Of a stretch of DNA of 16,635 nt, positions 1 to 7,130 are shown in pieces. A model generated the notes under the pieces. It was not told where the DNA came from and searched no databases. It was given only the letters and a program-made list of their open reading frames with translations. Numbering within the stretch: position 1 is the stretch's first letter; every line of letters begins with the position of its first letter. Location: contig JAZUMF010000003.1 in assembly GCA_045603485.1 (NCBI GenBank), positions 1-16,635 of the forward strand, given 5' to 3'. This stretch comes from RGIG5952 sp045603485. Its GTDB lineage: Bacteria; Verrucomicrobiota; Kiritimatiellia; RFP12; JAAYLN01. The position numbers were made by a program, and so were the translations under genes.

Positions 1-16
1 GGTATATAAACTTTTT

Positions 17-339
17 AAGGGACAGTCCTTCTTGTTTCACTCACTGAACCTTTTAAGGGGACAGGCCTTCCCAATTAAAACTGTAAAACTCGCAAACTGT
101 CTTTACTGTCAAACTTGCCACCTAATAACCTTTAAGAACCAAGCTGCAATTTATCTGCATTCTCTGCGATAAAATTTTATAAGGGGACAGTCCTTCCCAA
201 TTTCGTGTACTTTGCAAAAGGCACAAAAAACTTAACCTAAAAACTACAAAATTATTACCTATTACCTATTACTTATTTACTAACTTTTCTGGGGACAGAC
301 CTTTCCAATTTCATAATAAATAGGGGACAATCCTTTTCG
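17..339. repeat. Cluster of GGGGACAG..CCTT..CCAATT elements (left group)
   Basis: Five copies of a short degenerate motif lie at 17-30, 55-76, 181-202, 291-310 and 321-339. The core is AAGGGGACAG followed by T/G-CCTT and usually CCCAATT. The AAGG/CCTT ends give the motif weak dyad symmetry. Similar GGGGACAG motifs are, as I recall, dispersed in many environmental bacterial genomes near IS-derived transposases. The copies are not evenly spaced and lack uniform spacers, so this is not a CRISPR array. No credible gene lies in 1-339. Confidence 0.8.
50..203 (+). repeat. 154-bp direct repeat, copy A
   Basis: This block matches 1465-1618 base for base at a constant offset of 1415, with four mismatches by eye (positions 70, 155, 191, 196) and no gaps. 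It begins and ends in a GGGGACAG motif. Between these it holds an AACTG-rich stretch and a TCTGCATTCTCTGCG phrase. The two copies bracket the broken transposase, which suggests a duplication or a mobile or recombining unit. Confidence 0.93.
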
Positions 340-911
340 TTTCTTGGCCTTTTCGGACGGGGTGAGGGCTCGGTAATATGCGCATCTTAGAATTCCTGCC
401 ATGCGGCAGGCGTCTTTGATCGACAGGCCTTGTTTAACCAGAAACTGGACAGCGGCTATCTCTTTTTTTTACGAAGGCTTCCAGAAAGAATTCGCTCACA
501 TGCTTCATCAGCTCTGTATAGTGGAATCGCAGAAGCATATTCTGTGCTTCCAGCCACTTGATCTTCTCCTCCGCCGAAAGGCTGCCTGGAACTGTTGCGG
601 GATCCTTTGCATGAAGCATGCGCTCCACGGCATGACACGAACGAATATCATGGCGGTATTTTACCAAATCATTAACTTCGGCGCCTTCCGTCCCTGTGAG
701 CCCACGATTCGTCTCCGATCTTGAACCGTCTTCCCCAGTCCCTGACAGTGTATCGCTTTAAGCCTAGCGTCTTGGCGGCCTTTTTGTACCCCGCTCCTTG
801 CTTGAATAACTCAAGACAAGCGCACTTTATGTCAATCTCTATTGGTTTGGCGATAGTGGTGTTTGCCTCCCAGTCGCCCAGTTGCCCATTTCTCTGTCTT
901 TTCATTTGCAT
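340..911 (-). pseudogene. Broken IS3-family OrfA-like transposase remnant
   Basis: The reading begins near 911 (ATG; a second ATG at 905 has the better-spaced AAAGGA upstream). It encodes a helix-turn-helix domain (CLELFKQGAGYKKAAKTLGL then KRYTVRDWGRRF) typical of IS3/IS150-group OrfA. The frame stops at 672-674 but continues in another frame from about 690 (EVNDLVKYRHDIRSCHAVER), then through the coiled region EEKIKWLEAQNMLL usual at the OrfA C-terminus. A second shift lies at an A8 run (463-470). Removing one A joins it to EIAAVQFLVKQGLSIKDACR and MAGILRCAYYRAL, which resembles the start of OrfB. The sequence then runs directly into a GGGGACAG repeat near 340, with no DDE catalytic domain. 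Two frameshifts plus 3' truncation make this a dead remnant. The shift at A8 is +1, not the -1 expected for programmed IS3 frameshifting. No terminal inverted repeats were identified. Confidence 0.75.
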
Positions 912-1464
912 CCTTTCTTCGACAGAAATGACACATCGTTTTAGTTTCTATCGTGTCTCAAATTCGGGGAGTAGTGCACTAGTCAGCACCGCTACATTTG
1001 CAACACCAACCTTAGTCCCTTCGTCCTTGTTCATTGTGGTTTCCTTGTTTATCAATCCAACTCACTACCATCCCATAGAGGGATGAATACCTTTCTTTGT
1101 TTTGAGTGAATGATATCACATTCTGCCGTTTTTCGTCAACCCCAGAATGCGTTCTTTATTTGCCATAAATTACCCCCCCTAACTTTTTACTTTAAGTGTC
1201 AGACTGTTACACTTGACACAACAATAAAACCTCACTATACTAACACAATAAATAGTAGGTATCACAAAAAACTTTTTACTACTGCTATTTACCACAAAAT
1301 CTCTATGACTCTGTGTCTGCGTTAAAACTTTCTGAGGGGACAGGCCTTTTCGATTCCATTCGCAATATCCTAATAATAAACATTATAAATTTTTGGCACA
1401 CGCAAAATGAGATTACGGTGCGGAACAAATTTCCACAATATCTCTGCGTTCTTTGCGGTAAAAT
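912..1464. other. AT-rich intergenic DNA without a supported gene
   Basis: I see no supported gene here on either strand; the open frames lack recognisable domains and convincing ribosome sites. It contains AT-rich sequence and one GGGGACAG element at 1334-1355, preceded by a TCTGTGTCTGCGTTAAAACT phrase. Confidence 0.6.
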
Positions 1465-1718
1465 CTTTTAAGGGGACAGGCCTTGCCAATTAAAACTGTA
1501 AAACTCGCAAACTGTCTTTACTGTCAAACTTGCCACCTAATAACCTTTAAGAACCAAGCTGCAATTTATATGCATTCTCTGCGATAAAATTTTATAAGGG
1601 GACAGGCCTTACCAATTTACCCCCTGAATGGATGGATTGCTTTCGCTTTTGGGAGATTAGGAGACAATCTTGATAACTTATAACTTTTTACTTTTTAAGG
1701 GGACAGGCCGTACCAATT
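1334..1718. repeat. Cluster of GGGGACAG..CCTT elements (right group)
   Basis: Four further copies lie at 1334-1355, 1470-1491, 1595-1616 and 1697-1718, all in the same orientation as the left group. Three are preceded by a CTGCG-type phrase and an AAAAT/TTTA spacer, so the true repeating unit is longer than the GGGGACAG core. Confidence 0.8.
1465..1618 (+). repeat. 154-bp direct repeat, copy B
   Basis: This is the second copy of 50-203, in the same orientation, identical at 150 of 154 positions by eye. The mismatches are at 1485, 1570, 1606 and 1611. Three of the four fall inside the terminal GGGGACAG motifs, and the internal segment is almost unchanged. Confidence 0.93.
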
Positions 1719-1732
1719 TCCTATCGCTTCAC

Positions 1733-1767
1733 AAAAAAAACGCAAACTTTCATACGAAAATTTGCGT
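1733..1767 (-). terminator. Intrinsic terminator of the tRNA unit
   Basis: On the minus strand ACGCAAATTTTC pairs with GAAAGTTTGCGT around a GTAT loop. This is a 12-bp stem with one G-T wobble (1740-1767), followed by a run of about eight T (1740 down to 1733). It starts 6 nt after the CCA end of the tRNA-Val remnant, as expected for the end of a tRNA operon. Confidence 0.85.
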
Positions 1768-1773
1768 AATTTT

Positions 1774-1830
1774 TGGTGGAGAAGAAGGGATTCGAACCCC
1801 CGACCCTCTCGGTGTAAACGAGATGCTCTA
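1774..1830 (-). pseudogene. tRNA-Val(TAC) 3' remnant, 5' half missing
   Basis: Reading the minus strand, the 3' D-stem (GAGC), anticodon arm (TCTCG / TTTACAC / CGAGA, anticodon TAC), variable loop, T arm (GGGGG / TTCGAAT / CCCTT), 3' acceptor strand CTTCTCC, discriminator A and encoded CCA are all present and pair correctly. Upstream of the D-loop the sequence turns into unrelated A/T-rich repeat DNA. The expected 5' acceptor strand (GGAGAAG) and the 5' D-stem (GCTC) are not found in the 130 bases back to tRNA-Lys. It cannot fold as a full tRNA, so it is called a remnant. Its place between tRNA-Lys and an intact terminator suggests it was once the third gene of the operon. Confidence 0.85.
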
Positions 1831-1961
1831 TAGAATTTTCTCTTTCTCAAAACTGGCAAACTCGCAAACTGGCAAACTGACTCTACTTGCAAACTTGTTT
1901 TGGGTTGGGGGAGTTGTAAAGCTTTACAGTTGGACAGTTTTACAGTTGAACAGTTTGTTTT
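1831..1961. repeat. AACTG/CAGTT low-complexity insert between tRNA-Lys and the tRNA-Val remnant
   Basis: The segment contains repeated units: GGCAAACT and CGCAAACTGG at 1854-1880, and TTTACAGTTGGACAG followed by TTTACAGTTGAACAG at 1922-1953. The same vocabulary (AAACTGTAAAACTCGCAAACTG) occurs inside the 154-bp direct repeats. It occupies the position where the 5' half of tRNA-Val should be. Confidence 0.7.
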
Positions 1962-2038
<77 letters not shown>

Positions 2039-2047
2039 GTGGGAAAA

Positions 2048-2123
2048 TGGAGCGAGCGAAGGGACTCGAACCCTCGACAACCACCTTGGCAAGGTGGAGC
2101 TCTACCAACTGAGCTACACTCGC
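2048..2123 (-). tRNA. tRNA-Gly(GCC)
   Basis: A full cloverleaf reads on the minus strand: acceptor GCGAGTG / CGCTCGC with one T-G wobble, D-stem GCTC / GAGC, anticodon arm CCACC / TTGCCAA / GGTGG with anticodon GCC, T-loop TTCGAGT, discriminator T and an encoded CCA (2048-2050). It is the first gene of the tRNA unit, just after the promoter at 2143-2171. Confidence 0.96.
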
Positions 2124-2142
2124 ATCGAAAATTGATGTAAAT

Positions 2143-2171
2143 AATATACTCTTTCTCCAAAAAAAAAGCAA
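2143..2171 (-). promoter_or_regulatory. Promoter of the tRNA operon
   Basis: The minus strand carries TTGCTT (2166-2171), a 17-bp spacer and TATATT (2143-2148). Transcription would start about 12-14 bases before tRNA-Gly. Spacing and hexamers fit a housekeeping sigma70-type promoter and match the style of the other promoters in the window. Confidence 0.65.
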
Positions 2172-2244
2172 GTCTTTTTTTTATTTTTTTCAAAACCTAT
2201 TATTTCAGAGAAAGGGATTATTATTGGACTGCGTTCATTATGCG

Positions 2245-5079
2245 TCATTTAAGCGTTATTGCAGCATAACGGGAGAAATAACCGCGAACATCGCCGACAT
2301 AGCGTTTGAGGACCTTTTCCGCCAAATGATCTTCAGTGTCGCCGCACAGATATAGCGCCCTTGCAAGGCAAAGCTCGCATAATGCGCGGTTGCGGACAGT
2401 TGTATCAACATGGCTTGGAGGTGTAGCCTCAAACTCTTTAGTCGTGGTAGCAAAGCTTGCACCCGCAACCTCTGGCATACGCAAGACCTCAGCAAGGGCT
2501 GCTCCGATTTCAGGGTCTCTGAATGTTGCTACATACGCCGCTATCGCGCGTATATGGGAGAAGGCGTGGTTTTCCTTCAACGCCTTGGCCTTTTCTAAGA
2601 CGGCCTTGCGGGCAGAGCCTGTATGTGACAATGCGAGGCACTGGATACAGGAGTCGATTTCGCTTTCGCTGGCGCCACCCTGCCCCATGCCGGTATATTC
2701 CCAACCCTTATCCCATGGATTTGATGAAATAAAGTCTATCAGGATATCTGCGCCGTCATCATCTCCTAAAACCGCGAGCAGACGGGCAAAACGACGGCGT
2801 ACTACGGGGTCGCTTTCTTTTACGAGGCGTTGACGGATCAATGGCCTTGCCGAATCGGGGTCTGACATCAAAGCCGATATTTCCGAATGCTCTTCAAGTG
2901 GGCCCGTTGCCGCTGATTCAAGTACAGCCCGCGGCAACGATTGACTTTCAAACTCTACAAGAGCCTTTGGCGCCAATATACCTTTTTCTACCAGCCTGCG
3001 CTTTAGCTTTGAAATATCAATGCGACGCACAGCTCCATTGCAGGATAGAGACATGGCTGCCGCTATGCCCGCCGCATAGGAGTGGTTTTGAATGTCGGCC
3101 TGCATTCTGAAAATCGGCATCGCGTCACGATCGCCGCTTATTCCAAGACCTGTTACGAGTATTGAGGAATAGCCCTTGGGAAGTAGCGCCCTTAATGGCA
3201 AGTCCGCATAATAAACAAAGAGTTTACGAGGTGGCAGCACATGGAATATCGGATGGACCGTATAACCATGGCTATCAAAGTCACTAAAGCTTCGGCAGAC
3301 GGTATCTCCCCATGTACGATCTAATAGAACATCTAAAGGCGACACAACGACATCGCCAACGATCTGCCTTCTTTCGCGCGTACCTGGGATTGAAGAGAGG
3401 TCAAAATGGCCTGCATATCTGCGGCGCGCAAGAACCATTGCGTGTGTGACATCTGCGAGGTCATTATCATTTACGAAGAGGTAATCGGTATTGTGATATG
3501 TCGGCGGCACCGGAACCTTAGGAAGACCTGTGCCTTGAATTGCCAGATTATCGACAGCAATCTTTGTGCACTCGCAACCTGCCGCGTGGGCGACATCGGC
3601 ACTGCCTGTCGCATCGATGACGACCTTTGCCCTGACGATACCGATACCGCGTTCCGTCATTACGACAACACCGCGGAGAGTCTCGGATTCGCAAATTGCA
3701 CCAGTTGTATATGCGCCGAACCAAATCTCACCGCCGGCCTTGACTATTTCGCGACGAAACCATTCAGCCTTTACAATGGCATTCCAGCAATGGGATTGAA
3801 AGGTCCCAGGCTCTGACATATCTTTAACAGCCTGAACGACCTCTGATGTAAAGCCCTGGCGGTTGCCGAACCAATAGATATTGATTGCTCCGAGAGTCGC
3901 AACTCCGCCTAAATCGTGCTGAGATTCAAGAACGAGCGTCTTGGCGCCTTCCCTTGACGCCGCAAGTGCCGCCGGAGCACCTCCTGTGCCGCCGCCGACA
4001 ACGACGACATCATATTCGCCGAGAAGCGGAAGTTCTTGCCAATCTTCAACTTCTATCAGCTTATGAGCCTTACGCCATGTTTCACGGACAGCTTCGCGGC
4101 GTAGAGGATTTCTGCCGTCGGGAGCGGCAATATGGACCGTCTCAGGATTTACAGGAGAAGGCTTTTTCAACGATGCGGCGACCCGCCTTCCAATTGTAAC
4201 CGCAATGGCGGGGTCTAAGAGTTTTTCCGCTGTATCACGCGATAAAGCGGCGCAAGGTCCAATTACAAAAAGCCCCTTGACTGAGGTTTCAAACGCACCT
4301 AAATCGACGCAGTTTTCATCTCCCCAGAGGTATGAGCCACCATCGATTGAATCTTGCGGGACATATGATACAAATGGCGACTGCCATGCCGTTCTTGCAG
4401 ACCAAGTTGCGGCTCGCATCTGATTTTCAATATCAGCCCAGGAGGATATTGAGCCATCGGGAACTTCAAATTCCATCGTATGGCGGAAGACCGTCCACTC
4501 GTGGTCTTCGCACTTGGCATTTGGAATTACGACATTCCCGAGGGCCTGACTATCTACGCCTTCAAATGTATCGGCATCTTTAGGCGCAATCGTAAGCCTT
4601 GTTCCTGTAATCTTTGAAAAATAAGTTTTGGTAAATCGGACCTTAGCGAGACGCGCCAATGTGGCAGTATGGCTGGCATCTATTACTATGCGGCCTAAAA
4701 CAGCATAAGCGCCGCACTTGCCTGAAAAAACGATGCCTGCAAGCTGATTCTTATCATCTTCGAGAAGTGCTATTGGTACCGCGCCCAACTCAAATGTAAC
4801 ATCTTGCGAAGCAAGCTCTTCCTCTAAAACACTTTTAACGGCAAGAGGGAAGGCAATCGGAGACTCGCCATTGCGTTTGAAAATCTTTGAGAGGAGAGGG
4901 TCGCTCGAGGTGCATTCGCCGGGGAGTATTGGTGAAAAGGCATAGTGGCTTCCGAGATATGTTTCGGGAGATGCGAGGTAGACAGCCCCGTCATAAGCCA
5001 ACGCAGCGGCAACGCCGCCTATGCCACCGCCAGCGACAATCATATCAAAGGAACCAATTATAGGAATCGTGCACTTCAT
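2245..5079 (-). CDS. Tandem FAD-dependent oxidoreductase with HEAT-like C-terminus
   Basis: This 944-residue protein has two successive FAD-binding (FAD_oxidored/PF12831-like) units and no evident signal peptide. The first (about 10-305) has the dinucleotide motif VAGGGIGG near 16-22 and a closing GLFVIGPCAAL segment near 269-279, but VIDASH where VIDATG is expected. The second (about 355-700) has VVGGGTGGAPAAL near 360-371, an acidic ribose-binding E (VLES) and canonical VVIDATG near 486-492. From about 715 to the end are short paired helices such as DPVVRRRFARLLAVLGDDD, resembling HEAT repeats. The family oxidises diverse small molecules or sugars and its substrate cannot be read from sequence. 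The first half looks degenerate and may be structural. The ATG has a good GAGAGG site (5089-5094) and begins 20 bases after the yraN stop, so it is probably the last gene of the rpsP operon. Confidence 0.85.
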   Translation of the reverse strand: MKCTIPIIGSFDMIVAGGGIGGVAAALAYDGAVYLASPETYLGSHYAFSPILPGECTSSDPLLSKIFKRNGESPIAFPLAVKSVLEEELASQDVTFELGAVPIALLEDDKNQLAGIVFSGKCGAYAVLGRIVIDASHTATLARLAKVRFTKTYFSKITGTRLTIAPKDADTFEGVDSQALGNVVIPNAKCEDHEWTVFRHTMEFEVPDGSISSWADIENQMRAATWSARTAWQSPFVSYVPQDSIDGGSYLWGDENCVDLGAFETSVKGLFVIGPCAALSRDTAEKLLDPAIAVTIGRRVAASLKKPSPVNPETVHIAAPDGRNPLRREAVRETWRKAHKLIEVEDWQELPLLGEYDVVVVGGGTGGAPAALAASREGAKTLVLESQHDLGGVATLGAINIYWFGNRQGFTSEVVQAVKDMSEPGTFQSHCWNAIVKAEWFRREIVKAGGEIWFGAYTTGAICESETLRGVVVMTERGIGIVRAKVVIDATGSADVAHAAGCECTKIAVDNLAIQGTGLPKVPVPPTYHNTDYLFVNDNDLADVTHAMVLARRRYAGHFDLSSIPGTRERRQIVGDVVVSPLDVLLDRTWGDTVCRSFSDFDSHGYTVHPIFHVLPPRKLFVYYADLPLRALLPKGYSSILVTGLGISGDRDAMPIFRMQADIQNHSYAAGIAAAMSLSCNGAVRRIDISKLKRRLVEKGILAPKALVEFESQSLPRAVLESAATGPLEEHSEISALMSDPDSARPLIRQRLVKESDPVVRRRFARLLAVLGDDDGADILIDFISSNPWDKGWEYTGMGQGGASESEIDSCIQCLALSHTGSARKAVLEKAKALKENHAFSHIRAIAAYVATFRDPEIGAALAEVLRMPEVAGASFATTTKEFEATPPSHVDTTVRNRALCELCLARALYLCGDTEDHLAEKVLKRYVGDVRGYFSRYAAITLK

Positions 5080-5099
5080 TATATCAGCCTCTCTAAAAT

Positions 5100-5621
5100 T
5101 TATTTCCGTCTCGACAGCTTAAAGGCAAAGGGAAGAAGCCTCGCCAAACTGATTAACTGAGAGAAAAAACGGTTAAAATCAATAATCTTGCTTTTCTCGC
5201 GCTCCCGGCTAAAGCGATAACGCACCGGGAATCTAAAAGCGTCTTCTATATGGCGAATCTCGGGGGATTTTGGTTTATCAGGATTTCCAACAACCTCTAT
5301 CACATCAAAACGATAAACCGACAATGGATATTTGACCCGCCTTAAATACGAAGCGGCTGCACGGCAAAGAGCTTTACGCTTGGCTCTGCCAACTGCAGCC
5401 GCTGGACGCCCGAAGGCCTCTGAGACTCTTGTCTTTACTTCAACAAAGACAAGTATATCTTTTTTTTGCGCAATTATATCAATCTCGTCATGCAAATCGG
5501 GGCGGACCCGCCGCCCCAATATGACATACCCGCTGCGCTTGAGATGCTCCGCAGCCAAATCCTCACCCCAAAGCCCGATCTCGGACTTAGTAGGCTTGCT
5601 GCACTGAACGGAGCCGCTCAC
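5100..5621 (-). CDS. yraN: YraN/UPF0102 family nuclease-fold protein
   Basis: The 173-residue product matches the UPF0102 (YraN) family, a PD-(D/E)XK nuclease-like fold related to Holliday-junction resolvases, whose cellular role is not established. The hallmark segments are present: GLWGEDLAAEHLKRSGY near 16-32, EIDIIAQ near 46-52 (the family usually has GEIDLI; here D precedes E), and LVFVEVKTR near 57-65, giving the putative acidic and lysine residues E46, D48, E61 and K63. The C-terminal extension (about 140-173) is basic. The start is GTG at 5621, only 2 bases after the rplS stop, with no strong Shine-Dalgarno site, so translation is probably coupled to rplS. rplS-yraN adjacency is a common arrangement in bacteria. 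Confidence 0.9.
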   Translation of the reverse strand: MSGSVQCSKPTKSEIGLWGEDLAAEHLKRSGYVILGRRVRPDLHDEIDIIAQKKDILVFVEVKTRVSEAFGRPAAAVGRAKRKALCRAAASYLRRVKYPLSVYRFDVIEVVGNPDKPKSPEIRHIEDAFRFPVRYRFSREREKSKIIDFNRFFSQLISLARLLPFAFKLSRRK

Positions 5622-5623
5622 GA

Positions 5624-5968
5624 TTAAACTTCGCGAAGGCGGGCACTCTTACCAGAACGCTCGCGGAGGAAGTAGAGCTTAGCGCGACGGACGCGTGAGC
5701 TACGCTCAATTTCGATGCGGTCGATATACTGGGAGTGAACAGGGAAGACCTTCTCAACACCGATACCGAAGGCAACGCGACGAACGGTGAAGGTCTCGGT
5801 GCTGCCATTGCCGTCACGGGCAATTACAGTTCCGATAAAGGCCTGAAGACGCTCTTTCTCGCCTTCCTTAATCTTAACATAGACTTTGACACCGTCACCG
5901 ACCTTGAAAGCGGGGACATCACTCTTCAACGACTCAGCGTTGATCTTCTCAATAATCTTTGCCACCAT
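5624..5968 (-). CDS. rplS: 50S ribosomal protein bL19
   Basis: The 114-residue protein has the typical length and core of bL19: F-VGD-VKVYVKIKEGEKER near 21-40, AFIGTVIARDG near 43-53, TFTVRRVAFGIGVEKVFP near 59-76 and the basic end RRAKLYFLRERSGKSARL. bL19 sits at the 30S-50S interface and contributes to an intersubunit bridge. The ATG at 5968 has a clear GAGGAG at 5978-5983, 9 bases upstream, and lies 51 bases after the trmD stop. It is part of the rpsP-trmD-rplS-yraN operon. Confidence 0.98.
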   Translation of the reverse strand: MVAKIIEKINAESLKSDVPAFKVGDGVKVYVKIKEGEKERLQAFIGTVIARDGNGSTETFTVRRVAFGIGVEKVFPVHSQYIDRIEIERSSRVRRAKLYFLRERSGKSARLREV

Positions 5969-6019
5969 GGCTTTATTCTCCTCAATAGAGGCATACGCCT
6001 AAGCGCACACCATTCCAAA

Positions 6020-6727
6020 TCAATCCCCATCGAGCAAGTCGGGCCGTCTCTTTCTGGTGAGACCAAGCGCCTTCTCCCTTCTCCAAGCGGCAACCTTTGC
6101 GTGGTCGCCGTCTTGAAGAACCCGTGGAACGCTCATCCCTCTGTAGACAGGGGGTCGAGTGTACTGGGGATACTCCAGTAAATTCGTCGTGAAGGATTCG
6201 TCACGAGTTGCCTCCTCGCCTCCGCCCAGAACTCCAGGCAGGAGCCTGACGACAGAATCTACGATTACTGCCGCCGGGAGCACTCCGTTCGTCAGCACAT
6301 AGTCGCCTATCGAATAGGACTCTGTCACCAACGACTCGCGCACTCGCTCGTCAATTCCCTCATAGTGCCCACATACGAACACCAAATGCTGCTCTCGCGA
6401 CAGTTTACGCGCCGCAGCCTGATCGAACCTCTTACCTGATGGTGCCATAAGAATCACCTTGGCGTCAGGAGTCAGTACCGATTCTATCGCTTCAAAGAGC
6501 GGCTCGGGTTTCATCAACATCCCGGGACCACCGCCGTATGGACGATCGTCAACCGTTCTTCTTGCGTCGCGGGCAAAATCCCTAGGATCTACCGTCCGGA
6601 TGTCAACTGCCCCCATCCGGACCGCCCGCTTCATCATACTCTCTCCCACGAATCCTTCAAACATCGCGGGAAAAAGCGTGACGACATCAATCCGCATTGG
6701 CGTGCGATTCATTTGAACGCCGCCCAT
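6020..6727 (-). CDS. trmD: tRNA (guanine(37)-N1)-methyltransferase
   Basis: TrmD methylates G37 of tRNAs that have G at position 36, using S-adenosylmethionine, and so protects reading frame. The 235-residue product shows the SPOUT trefoil-knot features: DRPYGGGPGM near 61-70, FVCGHYEGIDERV near 117-129, and SIGDYVLTNGVLPAAVIVDS near 139-158, followed by a typical C-terminal domain. Most family members begin with MRIDVVTLFP, here residue 11 (ATG at 6697). Two in-frame ATGs precede it (6727 and 6712). None has a strong Shine-Dalgarno site; 6712 has GGGCGG upstream and 6727 has AAGG. The longest form begins 8 bases after the rpsP stop, which fits tight coupling. Function is certain, the exact start is not. 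The rimM gene usually found just before trmD is missing. Confidence 0.97.
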   Translation of the reverse strand: MGGVQMNRTPMRIDVVTLFPAMFEGFVGESMMKRAVRMGAVDIRTVDPRDFARDARRTVDDRPYGGGPGMLMKPEPLFEAIESVLTPDAKVILMAPSGKRFDQAAARKLSREQHLVFVCGHYEGIDERVRESLVTESYSIGDYVLTNGVLPAAVIVDSVVRLLPGVLGGGEEATRDESFTTNLLEYPQYTRPPVYRGMSVPRVLQDGDHAKVAAWRREKALGLTRKRRPDLLDGD

Positions 6728-6735
6728 GCGAACAA

Positions 6736-6999
6736 TTACGCCTTAACAGCAGCCTCTGCCGCGTTCTTGCGCGCACGGCGAAGGATGCTTGCAACCGTCT
6801 CTGAAACAGTTGCGCCCTGGCCTTGCCAGTAATCAATGCGATCCATCTTGAGAGCGTAATTCTCGCCCTTCTTCTTAGGATCATATGAGCCGAGGATCTC
6901 AATGAAGCGACCGTCACGAGGTGAACGGGAATCCGTCACTACAACGCGGAACGAAGGCGCATTCTTGCATCCAGTCTTGCGAAGTCTGATTGTTACCAT
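6736..6999 (-). CDS. rpsP: 30S ribosomal protein bS16
   Basis: The 87-residue product is a typical bS16: MVTIRLRKTGCKNAPSFRVV at the start, then the family block DGRFIEILGSYDPKKK near 29-44 and RIDYWQGQGA near 54-63, where the last part is usually YWLSVGAQ-like. bS16 is an early assembly protein of the 30S subunit. The ATG at 6999 has a GGAG at a long spacing of 11 bases. It is the first gene of the operon, directly behind the promoter at 7029-7057. Confidence 0.98.
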   Translation of the reverse strand: MVTIRLRKTGCKNAPSFRVVVTDSRSPRDGRFIEILGSYDPKKKGENYALKMDRIDYWQGQGATVSETVASILRRARKNAAEAAVKA

Positions 7000-7028
7000 G
7001 ATTCGTTAATCTCCAAAAATGACTTATT

Positions 7029-7057
7029 ATAATACCCTAAATTGAGAAAAAAAACAA
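7029..7057 (-). promoter_or_regulatory. Promoter of the rpsP-trmD-rplS-yraN operon
   Basis: On the minus strand TTGTTT (7052-7057) is separated by 17 bp from TATTAT (7029-7034); a perfect TATAAT overlaps it at 7026-7031 with a 20-bp spacer. The -10 context GGTATTATAA is shared with the pckG promoter. It lies 30 to 58 bases before the rpsP ATG. Confidence 0.6.
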
Positions 7058-7130
7058 GTATTTTCCTAATTTTTACCGAAAAAAAATAAAAATCTCAACT
7101 TTTTGGGCTATCAGCTTTATCAAGCTTGAA

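Noticed and set aside
17..339. Possible CRISPR array from repeated GGGGACAG motifs
   Set aside because: Spacing is irregular (about 20 to 125 bases), the repeats are degenerate and short, and no cas gene is present.
463..470. Programmed -1 frameshift site in the transposase (A8)
   Set aside because: The -1 frame hits a stop at once (K R stop); only +1, or loss of one A, joins the downstream coding sequence.
721..1325. Plus-strand open frames opposite and beyond the transposase remnant
   Set aside because: No domain, no ribosome site, composition typical of chance frames; the opposite strand carries the recognisable HTH sequence.
1801..1862. Complete tRNA-Val with an unusual D-arm
   Set aside because: No sequence able to pair with the 3' acceptor strand and the GAGC D-stem was found upstream; similarity of TGAGAAA to the expected GGAGAAG looks like chance.
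2161..2244. Terminator after the flavoprotein gene
   Set aside because: There are A/T runs but no convincing hairpin on the minus strand; the T-runs lie on the wrong strand.
2336..4583. Several plus-strand open frames inside the flavoprotein gene
   Set aside because: They are shadows of a well-supported minus-strand gene with clear FAD motifs.
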